Of a DNA stretch of 64,000 bases, positions 6,809 through 14,918 are shown piece after piece. The notes under the pieces were generated by a model. That model had not been told where the DNA came from. It did no database searches and saw nothing but the letters and a program-made list of their open reading frames with translations. The position numbers were made by a program, and so were the translations under genes. This DNA is from DASXUL01 sp036504855 (lineage in GTDB: Bacteria; Armatimonadota; DTGP01; JAKQQT01), in NCBI GenBank assembly GCA_036504855.1, contig DASXUL010000153.1, forward strand, positions 1 to 64,000. Direction: 5' to 3'. Every line of letters starts with the position of its first letter. Position 1 is the first letter of the stretch.

Positions 6809-9583
6809 TTAGCGGAGGATGACCTGAGTGGCAGCGAGGTAGGCGGCGACCTCCTCGGCGGGCATGGGCTTGGCGAAACGATAGCCCTGGGCCTCGTCGC
6901 ACCCCAGGTCGCGCAGCGCCTCTACCTGTTCGTGGGTTTCCGCGCCCTCGGCGATGACCGTGAGGCCGAGCCCATGGGCGAGGTCAATGGTGGAAGCCAC
7001 GATGAGGCGGTCCTCCGGCTCGCGCCCGAGGCCGTCCACGAAGGAGCGGTCGATTTTGAGGCCGTCCAGCGGGAAACGGCGGAGGTAGGACAGCGACGAG
7101 TAGCCGGTCCCGAAGTCATCGATATAGAGTTTGACTCCCACTCCCTTGAGCGCGTTGAGGGTGTCCAGAGCGGTCGTGCCCTCGTCGATGATGGCCGACT
7201 CCGTGATCTCCAGGGCCAGCCGCTCCGGCGGCAGACCGGAGGAGCGGAGAGCGGCCACTACGTCCGCCACGATGGTGGGGTGCTGAAGCTGTCGGGCGGA
7301 GAGGTTAACGCCCAACATCAGCGGCTGATCGGCGCCGTCGATCTGCGTCCAGGTGAGGGCCTGCTGGCAGGCGGACTTCAGAACGACTCGCCCGATGTCG
7401 ATAACAAGCCCCGTCTCCTCGGCCAGGGGGATGAAGTCCACCGGCGCGATGACGCCGCGCTTCGGATGGCGCCAGCGGACCAGGGCCTCAAACCCTGTCG
7501 TAACGCCGCTGGCAAGGCAAACGGCCGGCTGGAAATACACAACAAGCTCGTCGCGCTCGATGGCGCGGCGCAGATCGTTCTCGGTTTCCAGCCGTTGTAG
7601 CGCGCGGCTGTTCATCCCGGCGTGGAACATCTCGAAGCGCGACTTGCCGCGGATCTTCGCCTCATACATGGCGGCGTCGGCGTTTCGGAGCAGTTCGTCG
7701 GCCTCCATGCCGTCAAGCCCGCCGGCGTGCGCGATGCCGATGCTCAGGCTGATGAACACCTCGCGGGCGCCCAACATGAAGGGCTTTTTCAGTTCGTGGA
7801 GCAGGCGCTCAGTGACGGTGACGGCATCGCGTTCGGATTCCATGTCATCCACCATAACGGTGAACTCGTCGCCTCCAAAGCGGGCGGCCGTGTCGGAGCC
7901 GCGGAGGCAGTGCTGGATTCGTTCCGCCACCGCCGTGAGCAAGTGGTCTCCGGTGGCGTGTCCGAGGCTGTCGTTGATGTACTTGAAGTTATCCAGGTCC
8001 ACGAACAGCACGCCTACAGACCTTTCCATGCGCCGGGCGCGGATGAGGGCGCGCGAGAGCCGCTCGCGAAACAGCACGCGGTTGGGCAGGGAAGTCAGCG
8101 GGTCATGGTAGGCCTGAAACGCGAGGCGCTCTTCCAGCGCTTTGCGTTCTGTTACGTCGCTGACCGATGCCACCACTCCGGTGATGGCGCCATCAGCGTC
8201 TCTCAGCGGCGATGCATTGACTGAGAGGACCACGCGCCCGCCGTCGCCGTGGCGAATCGTGGTGTCGACGCCGAAGACAGGGCATCCGGTGGTGAGCACC
8301 ATGTGGATGGGGTGGTCGCTTCCCTCCGCGGGGCCGTTGGGCATGGTCCAGACGGGGTCATCATAGTGTCGCGACGTCATCACGTTTCGCGCCTCGCCGA
8401 AGATGCGTTCCGCAGCCTGGTTGGCGTAGATGATGCGGCCGTCCAGGCTCACGAGCAGGATGCCGCTCGCATTGGTTTCCACGATGGCGGCCAGGCGCTG
8501 ATCGCTGTCACGCTGTTGGTCCTGCTGGAAGCTGATCTGCGTGCGCTCGAGGGCCGAAAGGGCAGAGTTGACGTCTCGCGCCACTCGCCCGAGTTCGTCC
8601 GTGCCCTCAACGTGAACGCGCAGCGTGAAGTCGTTCCTGTTCGAGATCGCGCTTAGGTCGCGACTGAGGCGGGAAAGGCGGCGGAGAACGAGGCGCTCCA
8701 GGACGAGGAGCGCTACCAGGACGAAGATAACGCTGGTGAGCGTGAGGGAGACCAGCAGATAGCGCCGGGTGGCGAACCCGGTGCGCCGGGCATCGTCATC
8801 GACCGTAGCGCGGATGATGACCGCTGGGCGTCCCTGAACATCGGTCAGCAGGACGAAGTGGCTGCCGGTGGACCCGGTGAAACCGCCGGACGTCCACCAT
8901 CGCTCGGGCCACATGGCCGCGAGGGCGGCCCGCATGTCTTTCGAAGTGTTTGGGTCATCCGCCCAGGACATGGCCATGGGCTCCTGGAGCAGTCGGGCGG
9001 CCCGGGCGACGTCATCCTGGCCAATGGCGCGGGCAAGGATGAGGGTACCCGACGGCGGGCGGGCCGTGATCGAGTGGAGAACCGGCCGGGAGCACACGAA
9101 CATCGGTCCGGACGGGAAAGCCACGATTCCAGAACGCGGCGACTCAGGCGTGCCATCCGGAACGAAGTAATTGGGTCCGGAGAAGTAGGCGCGCACGTCG
9201 GGCGCCAGAGGCCGCTTGCACTTCCGCATGCCGTCGTACCCGGTTGCGAGGTAGACCCGTCCGGTACGATGGACCAGAACGGCAGCGTCCACATTCGATG
9301 CGGCCAGACCGGCATCGTTGAAGCTGCGGCCGACGTCCGGGTTGCGGGAGTCCAGGTATGCGCAAGTGTCGTCCACGCTGGACCATTTGGCGGCCGTGGC
9401 GCTCAGTTGCTGGATGGCATCGTCGAAGACGCTGCGAATTCGCTGTGCATCTCTTCGCGCGCTAGCGCGCTCCAAAGACGCATAGCCCCTATCCACGATG
9501 CGGGTAGACGCAACATAGAGCGCGGCCACGAGACCGATGAGGGTAGCGCCGATGATGGACAGCGTTTTCGCTCGGAGGGTCAA
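6809..9583 (-). CDS. CHASE4-HAMP-PAS-GGDEF-EAL cyclic-di-GMP enzyme
   Basis: 924-residue membrane signalling protein. Order: TM helix (about 7-27), periplasmic CHASE4-like sensor (about 45-265, with SSVDDTCAYLDSRN), second TM (about 274-299), HAMP (about 300-350), PAS (about 360-482), GGDEF cyclase (about 490-655) and EAL phosphodiesterase (about 665-915). GGDEF is intact at 570-574 with an upstream RGSD inhibitory site. The EAL domain keeps EAL at 699-701, NLSARQ, the DD of IDDFGTGYSS, LKIDRSFV and AEGAET. Both c-di-GMP synthesis and breakdown are therefore chemically possible. The start is a TTG at 9583 with AGGGG seven bases upstream. It is monocistronic; the sensed ligand is unknown. Confidence 0.93.
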   Translation of the reverse strand: MTLRAKTLSIIGATLIGLVAALYVASTRIVDRGYASLERASARRDAQRIRSVFDDAIQQLSATAAKWSSVDDTCAYLDSRNPDVGRSFNDAGLAASNVDAAVLVHRTGRVYLATGYDGMRKCKRPLAPDVRAYFSGPNYFVPDGTPESPRSGIVAFPSGPMFVCSRPVLHSITARPPSGTLILARAIGQDDVARAARLLQEPMAMSWADDPNTSKDMRAALAAMWPERWWTSGGFTGSTGSHFVLLTDVQGRPAVIIRATVDDDARRTGFATRRYLLVSLTLTSVIFVLVALLVLERLVLRRLSRLSRDLSAISNRNDFTLRVHVEGTDELGRVARDVNSALSALERTQISFQQDQQRDSDQRLAAIVETNASGILLVSLDGRIIYANQAAERIFGEARNVMTSRHYDDPVWTMPNGPAEGSDHPIHMVLTTGCPVFGVDTTIRHGDGGRVVLSVNASPLRDADGAITGVVASVSDVTERKALEERLAFQAYHDPLTSLPNRVLFRERLSRALIRARRMERSVGVLFVDLDNFKYINDSLGHATGDHLLTAVAERIQHCLRGSDTAARFGGDEFTVMVDDMESERDAVTVTERLLHELKKPFMLGAREVFISLSIGIAHAGGLDGMEADELLRNADAAMYEAKIRGKSRFEMFHAGMNSRALQRLETENDLRRAIERDELVVYFQPAVCLASGVTTGFEALVRWRHPKRGVIAPVDFIPLAEETGLVIDIGRVVLKSACQQALTWTQIDGADQPLMLGVNLSARQLQHPTIVADVVAALRSSGLPPERLALEITESAIIDEGTTALDTLNALKGVGVKLYIDDFGTGYSSLSYLRRFPLDGLKIDRSFVDGLGREPEDRLIVASTIDLAHGLGLTVIAEGAETHEQVEALRDLGCDEAQGYRFAKPMPAEEVAAYLAATQVILR

Positions 9584-9798
9584 CGGATTCCCCTGGGTGC
9601 GACGGACTCAGGCGGGCGGTTTGCTCACTCCGCGTTTGCCGGTCCAAGCCGCCTCCGGGCATCCTGGAGGCAGCTTCATCACACAGGGGTATCTACCATG
9701 TTTGGTTGGCGGAACACCACTACCAACTGTGCATGAAGTTAGTAGAGCGCGCCACGGAATCGGGCCCGGGACCTGAGCGGCAAGTTGGGGAAAGTCGT
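9584..9798. other. Intergenic region upstream of the GGDEF-EAL gene
   Basis: A stretch of about 215 bases carries the ribosome-binding site of the signalling gene and no convincing open frame on either strand. With the following heptamer palindrome it forms a 377-bp gap. A promoter for the minus-strand GGDEF-EAL gene is expected here, but no clear -35/-10 pair was found by eye. Confidence 0.5.
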
Positions 9799-9944
9799 CA
9801 GTCGTCAGTCGTCAGTCGTCAGTATTCAGTCATCAGCCTCCGCGTTGGGAGAACCCCATGTCCGCTCCTCGCCCCTGCTACTCCGTCCAAGTAGGATGGC
9901 TGAGGGCGGAGGACTGAATACTGACGACTGACGACTGACGACTG
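9799..9944. repeat. Large CAG-N4 heptamer palindrome
   Basis: The clearest member of the family. CAG occurs at 9799, 9806, 9813, 9820, 9827 and 9834, mostly as the unit CAGTCGT. The inverted arm has CTG at 9914, 9921, 9928, 9935 and 9942. Inside the arms, CCTCCGC (about 9836) pairs with GCGGAGG (about 9907), so the whole 146-bp block could extrude as a cruciform or fold as a long RNA hairpin. It begins 16 bp beyond the stop of the enolase-superfamily gene and may serve as its 3' structure. No open reading frame uses it. Confidence 0.88.
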
Positions 9945-9960
9945 TCCCCTAACTTGTCGC

Positions 9961-11112
9961 TCAGACCGGCTTCATGCCGAGGCTGATATTCGGCTCGCCG
10001 CCATAGGGGTGGGCCGCCGCCCACTCCATGTCGATCTCCAGGCCCAGACCAGGGCCGTCCGGGGGGATCAGAGTCCCTTCGCTCCATCGCAAGGCGTTGG
10101 GAGCGAGGTCTGCCATGAGGGGGTTGAAGGTCACGTCGATCTCGAGGATTGGGGCGTTGGCGGTTGCGGCCACGAGGTGAAGGTTGGCCACAGTGGTCAC
10201 GATGTCGCCGGATGCGTGCGGCGCCCACAGAGCGTTAAAGGAGGCCGCCATCCCGGCGATCTTGCGCACCTCGGTGAACCCGCCGGCCCGCGCCACGTCC
10301 GCCTGCGCCACCTGGATGCCCTGCGCCGCCAAGAGGTCGCGGAACGGGAAGCGCGTATAGAGGTTCTGCCCCGTGGCGATCCGAATGTCGGTGCTTTGGG
10401 ACAGGCGCACGTGGCCGTCGATGTCATCAATGCTGATGGGCTCTTCGAACCAGTAGATCCCAAACGGCTCCATTTCGCGCGCCATTCGGATGGCGTTGTC
10501 CACCCGGAAGGCCATGTCGGCGTCCACCAGGATGTCCATATCCGGCATTGCGTCGCGGATAGCTTCAATGCAGTGCAGCTCGCGCTCCGGGTCGTCGCCG
10601 ATCTTCAGCTTGATCGCCGAGAACCCCTCGCGCCCGCGCCGTTGAGCCTCTTCGGCCGCGAACCGAGGATCGATGTGCCACGGCAGCGAGGAGGCATATG
10701 GCCGCACGCTTTCCTGGGCGAACCCGCCGAAGAGCTGGTAGAGCGGGATGCCCAACGCCTTGCCCTTGATGTCCCAGAGCGCGATATCGATGCCGCTGAG
10801 GGCGGCAATTCCCACGCCGCGGTAACCCACGGTGCGCATCAGCGACCCGTAGTACAGAGTCTCCCACATGCGCTCTGTCTGAAACGGATCGCGCCCGATG
10901 AATTCCGGCTGAAGCACCTTGTTGATGACCGTGGCGCAGACATCCAGGTCATACGTGTCGGAGCATGATCCGAAACCGGTAACGCCTTCATCAGTGGTGA
11001 CCTCGATGAGGCACATCTGTCGCGCCAGGCGATAGCCGGCCGCGCTCTGTGTGCGGAACGCGTCCGGGATGGGGACGTGGATGAGGTGCGGGATGATTGA
11101 GGTAATGGTCAT
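9961..11112 (-). CDS. Enolase-superfamily (mandelate racemase/MLE-type) sugar-acid enzyme
   Basis: 383 residues. It has the capping domain (TSIIPHLIHVPIP..., GVTGFGSCSD) and barrel motifs of the mandelate racemase/muconate lactonising branch: FSAIKLKIGDD (K-x-K base), ILVDADMAF (first metal ligand Asp), YWFEEPI (second ligand Glu) and WAPHASGD (His base). These proteins usually dehydrate or epimerise sugar acids such as galactonate or rhamnonate. Oddly, the third-ligand position, normally Glu in an A-T-G-E-x-x-Y-T-R context, reads ATGQNLYTR, a Gln codon (CAG for GAG). Substrate cannot be named, and activity may be altered. ATG start at 11112. It is flanked by heptamer arrays on both sides. 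Confidence 0.88.
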   Translation of the reverse strand: MTITSIIPHLIHVPIPDAFRTQSAAGYRLARQMCLIEVTTDEGVTGFGSCSDTYDLDVCATVINKVLQPEFIGRDPFQTERMWETLYYGSLMRTVGYRGVGIAALSGIDIALWDIKGKALGIPLYQLFGGFAQESVRPYASSLPWHIDPRFAAEEAQRRGREGFSAIKLKIGDDPERELHCIEAIRDAMPDMDILVDADMAFRVDNAIRMAREMEPFGIYWFEEPISIDDIDGHVRLSQSTDIRIATGQNLYTRFPFRDLLAAQGIQVAQADVARAGGFTEVRKIAGMAASFNALWAPHASGDIVTTVANLHLVAATANAPILEIDVTFNPLMADLAPNALRWSEGTLIPPDGPGLGLEIDMEWAAAHPYGGEPNISLGMKPV

Positions 11113-11172
11113 ATGGTTTGCCGGGCGCCAGGGAAGAGGCCCGGCTCATGATAGCACCCAGGGAGAAGCATT

Positions 11173-11189
11173 CAGCATTCAGCATTCAA
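11173..11189. repeat. Short CAG-N4 heptamer half-array
   Basis: The unit CAGCATT occurs at 11173 and 11180, followed by CAACCCG at 11187, so the 7-bp phase is held for two full units and decays in the third. No inverted partner is evident. It lies about 60 bp upstream of the start of the enolase-superfamily gene and is the simplest member of the family seen at three other intergenic sites in the first 11 kb. Confidence 0.7.
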
Positions 11190-11299
11190 CCCGAAGGCAT
11201 CTGTGAATGAGCTAAGCGCTCGCTCGGACAGGAGGCTTTGGGCGGGGTGTTGGATGCCGAATCCTCGATGTAGAATGCCGTCTCCCGGCCGCGGGCGCC

Positions 11300-11977
11300 C
11301 TATCGAGCGCCGCCGGGGGGCGCCAGAAAGGTCCCAGGCGTCTCTGGATACAGGATTGCGTGCAGCCGCTCACGCTGCGGCGCCGTGAGACCCCGTTCCA
11401 GGGCGCGCCACAGAGCCTGGTCTCGCCGCTCTTCGAGGCGGACCACTTCCGGGGTGCGTTTGGGCTCCAAGCCCCCCTTACGCATTTCCATGGGTGGTCG
11501 GGCCCTGCAGATGTAGGCCTGGAGGGCTTGCTTGGCGCGACCCTCCTCGCGGGTCTGCGCGGCCAGCACCCTGTTGACCTGCGCCCGAGATAGCCCAACC
11601 TGCGCTGGCAGCCCGCCTTCCCCGCAAGCGAGGATGCGCGGTCCGAACTGCCGGTAGCGGACGGCGTTCAGTCGCCGGCGCTGGATACCCGTCAGCCGTA
11701 TGGCGGCCAGTCCAGAGCGCGCCCGCGATGCGACCATTCCCTCGCGGCTCATGGCGACGGTTCTCAGGCCGTGGCCCTCGCGCTCCTCGCGGGCCAGCGA
11801 TCGTTCCGCGGCCTGCATTGCGGCCCTCGCGCGGGCTTCCTGTTCCGGCGTCAACCGAACCATAGCGCGCACTCCCGGATCGGCGAGCAATTCCGGGTGG
11901 AGCGCGTCGATCGGCGCCGTGAACGCGCCGGCTGGCGCGAGCAGGAACATCAAAGCGAAAAGGTAGCCTCTGCGCAT
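11300..11977 (-). CDS. Small secreted helical protein with LTPEQ-like motifs
   Basis: 225 residues with a clear signal peptide (MRRGYLFALMFLLAPAGAFTA). The mature part is Arg/Ala/Glu-rich and predicted helical, with recurring L-T/S-x-x-Q motifs: LTPEQEARARAAM, LSRAQVNRVLA and LTAPQRERLHAI. Such motifs occur in periplasmic Spy/CpxP-like and many uncharacterised exported proteins, but no specific family can be claimed. Two cysteines (LACGEGG, YICRAR) could form a disulfide. The ATG at 11977 has GGAGGG upstream and gives the signal peptide; earlier starts do not. It stands alone between the enolase-superfamily gene and the fucosidase gene. Function unknown. Confidence 0.75.
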   Translation of the reverse strand: MRRGYLFALMFLLAPAGAFTAPIDALHPELLADPGVRAMVRLTPEQEARARAAMQAAERSLAREEREGHGLRTVAMSREGMVASRARSGLAAIRLTGIQRRRLNAVRYRQFGPRILACGEGGLPAQVGLSRAQVNRVLAAQTREEGRAKQALQAYICRARPPMEMRKGGLEPKRTPEVVRLEERRDQALWRALERGLTAPQRERLHAILYPETPGTFLAPPGGAR

Positions 11978-12121
11978 AGCGGGTATCCCTCCGGATGTGG
12001 ATCGGCGAGCCGAACCCTTCGGCCTGCCCGCTACACATGACGAATGGCTGAACGGCCAGGCTCCACCGTTATCCACGGGGGCGGCGGGGTACAGCCGACC
12101 GCGTGGACAGAGGAGGCGTCG

Positions 12122-13999
12122 TCAGGCGCCAGGTTCTCCCAAGTGCACCCACAGCAGCTTGAAGGGCTCCTGGTTGGGCCTGGCATCTGGGCGCACGGTG
12201 ATCGTGTAGGCGCCCGGAGATGGGAAGTCGATCTCGCCGATGGTGAACGGGCGGAACTCGCTCCAGTTCTTCTGCGTGGCCTCGGCCTTTGCCGAAACCG
12301 AGTGCCCGGGGCCGGCGGAAACAGTGAAGCCCTGCCCTGCCGCGTCCACGGTGCAGGCGTAGCTCACTGTGACGGACCGCTTACCGGCCTCGGGGATGAA
12401 CACGGTCCACGAAGCTTCGGCGTTTGGGGCCGTCCAGCCGCCGATCTGGGCGGGCAGCTTCGTGCTTCCGTCATACGGCTTCTCTTGCTGCGCGCCGACC
12501 AGTTTCGCCGCGGCGGCCTGCATGGCGATGCCGCCCCCGTTGATCTCGCCGATGGTGGCGTTGTCCACCTCGATCGGGCCGGAGAGGTTCAGCCGGATGA
12601 CCGTGTCGAACGGGACCGGCATGGAGCGCGGCCCCGTTATGTGGACCGACTGCCCTTCCTGTTGGAACGTGATGGGCTTGCCCGTGGAGCACAGCGTAGC
12701 GGCGGCGACCTTCGTCTTCAGGCCGTTCACGCGGATAACGCCATCCACGGGCCAATCAAACACGTGGAGGTAGAGGGCGTTCTTCGCCTCGTCCACCGTG
12801 GTGAGCCCCCAATCCTGGGCGCGCTCCTCGAAAGGCGTGTAACCGCAGCCGTAGAAGCCTTCCTTGTTGGCGCGCAGGCACTGGCCGATCGTGTGCATGC
12901 AGTTCAGGGCTTCCTGCGGCGGGCGCCCGTCCGCCTGCGGTCCGAAGTTGATGAGCAGGTTGCCGCCCAGCGAGATGTTGCGCACGAGGTTGCGGATGAA
13001 GTAGGTGGCGGGCCGCCACTCCTGATCGTCGCGGCTGTAGCCCCATGTGAGGCCGAATGTGACGGCGCTTTCCCACGGGTGCTGAATGCGCTGGTGCGGG
13101 AACTCGTTGTCGCCCAGCGTCTCGTAGTCGGTTCCATCCGGCTGCCCCACCCTCGCAATGCCGAGGCGGGAGTTGATGATGGTGTTCGGGTCCTCGCGGC
13201 GGATCGTGGTGAGCATGTCGGTGACCTGCGGCAGCGTCATGTTGGTGTCGCGCAGATTGCGCCAGCAGTCGAACCACATGATGGCTGGCTGGTAGCGCTT
13301 CACCAGTTCCTCCACCTGCGGCAAGGACTTGCGGCGCCAGTACGTGTTGAACTGCTCGGGCGTGAGGTTGTCGCGGTAGCCCTCGCCGCCCCAGAAAAAG
13401 AAGTCATCGTGGCCGTCGAACTGCTTGGGGTCCTTGGAGTTGTAGTCCCAGAAGTTGCCCCAGCCGTACGGGTCTTCCCAGTCCTGCCAGTGCGAGTAGT
13501 AGAAGCCCAGCTTCAGGCCGCGCTTGTCGCACGCCCTCTTCAGTTCGCCGATGACGTCGAAGTTCACGCCGGCGAGCTTGTTGAGGGTGTAGTCGGAGAC
13601 GCCGGAAGGCCAGTACGCGAGGCCGTCGTGGTGTTTGGCGACGAAGATGATGTACTTCATCCCGGCATCTTTGGCGGCCTCCGCCCAGCCGTCAACAACC
13701 TCCGGCGTAACGTGCATCTGGCGCACGGCGGCGTCCCAATCCTTGCGCGGCACGCGGTTGCGGGCTCGCAGCCACTCGCCGTACTCGGTTTGGCGCACGG
13801 GCTCGCCGTCGAACCGGCCTTCGAGGGCGGAGCAGGCGTTCCAGTGGATGAAGAGCCCGAACCGGGCGTCCTCGAACCACGCGGTTCGAGCGGAGGAAGG
13901 CGAAGCGGTCTGCGCGGCGGCCGCGCTGGCGGAAGGGGTGTACATGCTCATCGCGATCAATGCCATCCAAGGGGCGAGGCGCCGGGTGATGATACTCAT
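12122..13999 (-). CDS. Secreted GH29-type alpha-L-fucosidase with C-terminal beta domain
   Basis: 625 residues. Signal peptide at about 1-27, then a GH29 (beta/alpha)8 domain recognised by WFEDARFGLFIHWNACS, KYIIFVAKHHDGLAYWPS, GLKLGFYYSHWQDW and the nucleophile segment IMWFDCWRN (Asp about 244). The YFIRNLVRNISLGGNLLINFGPQADG stretch closes the fold. Residues from about 410 form beta domains, the last resembling a carbohydrate-binding sandwich. The enzyme should release terminal alpha-L-fucose from glycans outside the cytoplasm. The ATG at 13999 was chosen for the signal peptide; the upstream frame extension overlaps the next gene. It is transcribed alone. Fucosidase assignment is strong, substrate is open. 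Confidence 0.93.
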   Translation of the reverse strand: MSIITRRLAPWMALIAMSMYTPSASAAAAQTASPSSARTAWFEDARFGLFIHWNACSALEGRFDGEPVRQTEYGEWLRARNRVPRKDWDAAVRQMHVTPEVVDGWAEAAKDAGMKYIIFVAKHHDGLAYWPSGVSDYTLNKLAGVNFDVIGELKRACDKRGLKLGFYYSHWQDWEDPYGWGNFWDYNSKDPKQFDGHDDFFFWGGEGYRDNLTPEQFNTYWRRKSLPQVEELVKRYQPAIMWFDCWRNLRDTNMTLPQVTDMLTTIRREDPNTIINSRLGIARVGQPDGTDYETLGDNEFPHQRIQHPWESAVTFGLTWGYSRDDQEWRPATYFIRNLVRNISLGGNLLINFGPQADGRPPQEALNCMHTIGQCLRANKEGFYGCGYTPFEERAQDWGLTTVDEAKNALYLHVFDWPVDGVIRVNGLKTKVAAATLCSTGKPITFQQEGQSVHITGPRSMPVPFDTVIRLNLSGPIEVDNATIGEINGGGIAMQAAAAKLVGAQQEKPYDGSTKLPAQIGGWTAPNAEASWTVFIPEAGKRSVTVSYACTVDAAGQGFTVSAGPGHSVSAKAEATQKNWSEFRPFTIGEIDFPSPGAYTITVRPDARPNQEPFKLLWVHLGEPGA

Positions 14000-14094
14000 A
14001 CCCGTATGATGTTTCAGGCGCGGGGGGGCGGCGTCAATGCCGAAACGGATGAATGACCAATCGAATGGCGACGGCGCCTGACCCAGGCCGCGGG

Positions 14095-14448
14095 TCAGAG
14101 CGTCATTACGAACATGGTGCCCTCTTCCCAGCGTCGCAGTTCGGCGCCGAGGGAGTGCATGATCTTGAGGCCGTAGCCGCCTTCTCCGGCGGGCTTTCGC
14201 GTGTGGCCGTCCCGGATGCCGCCTCCGTGGTCGTAGGCGACGAGCAACGATGGGAGCTGGACGATGTCCACATCCTTGCACGGGCAGTGCTCGCGCACGT
14301 TTGCCAGGAACTCGCGGAGCGCCGCGGAGGCGTCCTCGCTGAGCTCCATCGCTATCTCATGCGCCAGGCGGCGCACTTCCGCGGGGTTGCCCGCGTCAAT
14401 TGTCACCACACTTGGCCTGTTCGCGCATTTGCCCAGTTGCTCGATCAT
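14095..14448 (-). CDS. Anti-sigma-factor-type HATPase (RsbW/SpoIIAB-like)
   Basis: 117 residues, the size of a stand-alone GHKL kinase of the RsbW class. Recognisable elements are an N-box-like helix (REFLANVREHC), a loop around YDHGGGIRDGH and the G-box GEGGYGLKIMHSLG, ending in a GTMFVMTL strand. Members phosphorylate anti-anti-sigma (STAS) proteins or bind sigma factors; no STAS partner or sigma factor is adjacent. The N-box lacks the classic E-x-x-x-N-A-x-E-H arrangement in full, so kinase activity is uncertain. ATG at 14448 follows a GGGAAG ribosome-binding site. It is likely its own transcription unit between fucosidase and the FtsB-like gene. Confidence 0.75.
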   Translation of the reverse strand: MIEQLGKCANRPSVVTIDAGNPAEVRRLAHEIAMELSEDASAALREFLANVREHCPCKDVDIVQLPSLLVAYDHGGGIRDGHTRKPAGEGGYGLKIMHSLGAELRRWEEGTMFVMTL

Positions 14449-14539
14449 CTTCCCGCCTCACAACCACGAAACGACGGATGCTCGCATCATCTTTCCATGG
14501 GGGGGAGGCGGGATGCACGAAGTTGTTGCCGGGAAGTTT

Positions 14540-14917
14540 CTAGGGCGCGGCTGGTTTTGGCGGAGCGGGCTTGGCGGGCGCCTCGTGGAGGCGCAGCGGA
14601 ATCTCGCCGGGGAAGTGGTAACCGAGCCGACGCGCTTCGGCCGCCTGGCCTTGCGGCGTCTGGAGGTATTGGATGCGTCGGCGCAGGCGTGAGTTGTCCT
14701 CAGAGACCTGCCCCTTTTGAGTTTGAATGCCGTGCATTTCCTGGCGCAGGTTGCGGTTGAGCCCGTAGGGGTGCCAGACCTTGTTGACGAACAGCCCGAA
14801 ACAGAGGATGGCGGCCACCCACAGGCCCACGCGCATCAGCCCGTCCATGGCGCGACGCAGCGTGGAAGGACGGCGGCGGCGCGGCGTCCGGCTGTCGGCA
14901 GACACTCTCTTTGCCAT
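14540..14917 (-). CDS. FtsB/DivIC-like septum formation initiator protein
   Basis: 125 residues with the bitopic plan of FtsB/DivIC: basic cytoplasmic tail (MAKRVSADSRTPRRRRP), one TM helix (about 27-46, VGLWVAAILCFGLFV), a periplasmic coiled coil (about 55-88, LRQEMHGIQTQKGQVSEDN) and the family motif around TPQGQAAEARRLGYHFPGE. A Pro/Lys/Ala tail ends the protein. The family links FtsL to the divisome core. The ATG lies one base beyond the pyruvate kinase stop with AAGGGG in front, so the two genes are co-transcribed. This differs from the common neighbour eno. Confidence 0.85.
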   Translation of the reverse strand: MAKRVSADSRTPRRRRPSTLRRAMDGLMRVGLWVAAILCFGLFVNKVWHPYGLNRNLRQEMHGIQTQKGQVSEDNSRLRRRIQYLQTPQGQAAEARRLGYHFPGEIPLRLHEAPAKPAPPKPAAP

Positions 14918-14918
14918 A

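Noticed and set aside
9799..9944. CRISPR interpretation of the heptamer arrays
   Set aside because: Units are only 7 bp with no spacers, and the two arms are inverted; no cas genes are nearby.
12044..14056. 670-codon plus-strand open frame opposite the fucosidase gene
   Set aside because: Same explanation: reverse-frame of a GH29 enzyme with catalytic motifs intact; no signal peptide or domains in the antisense frame.
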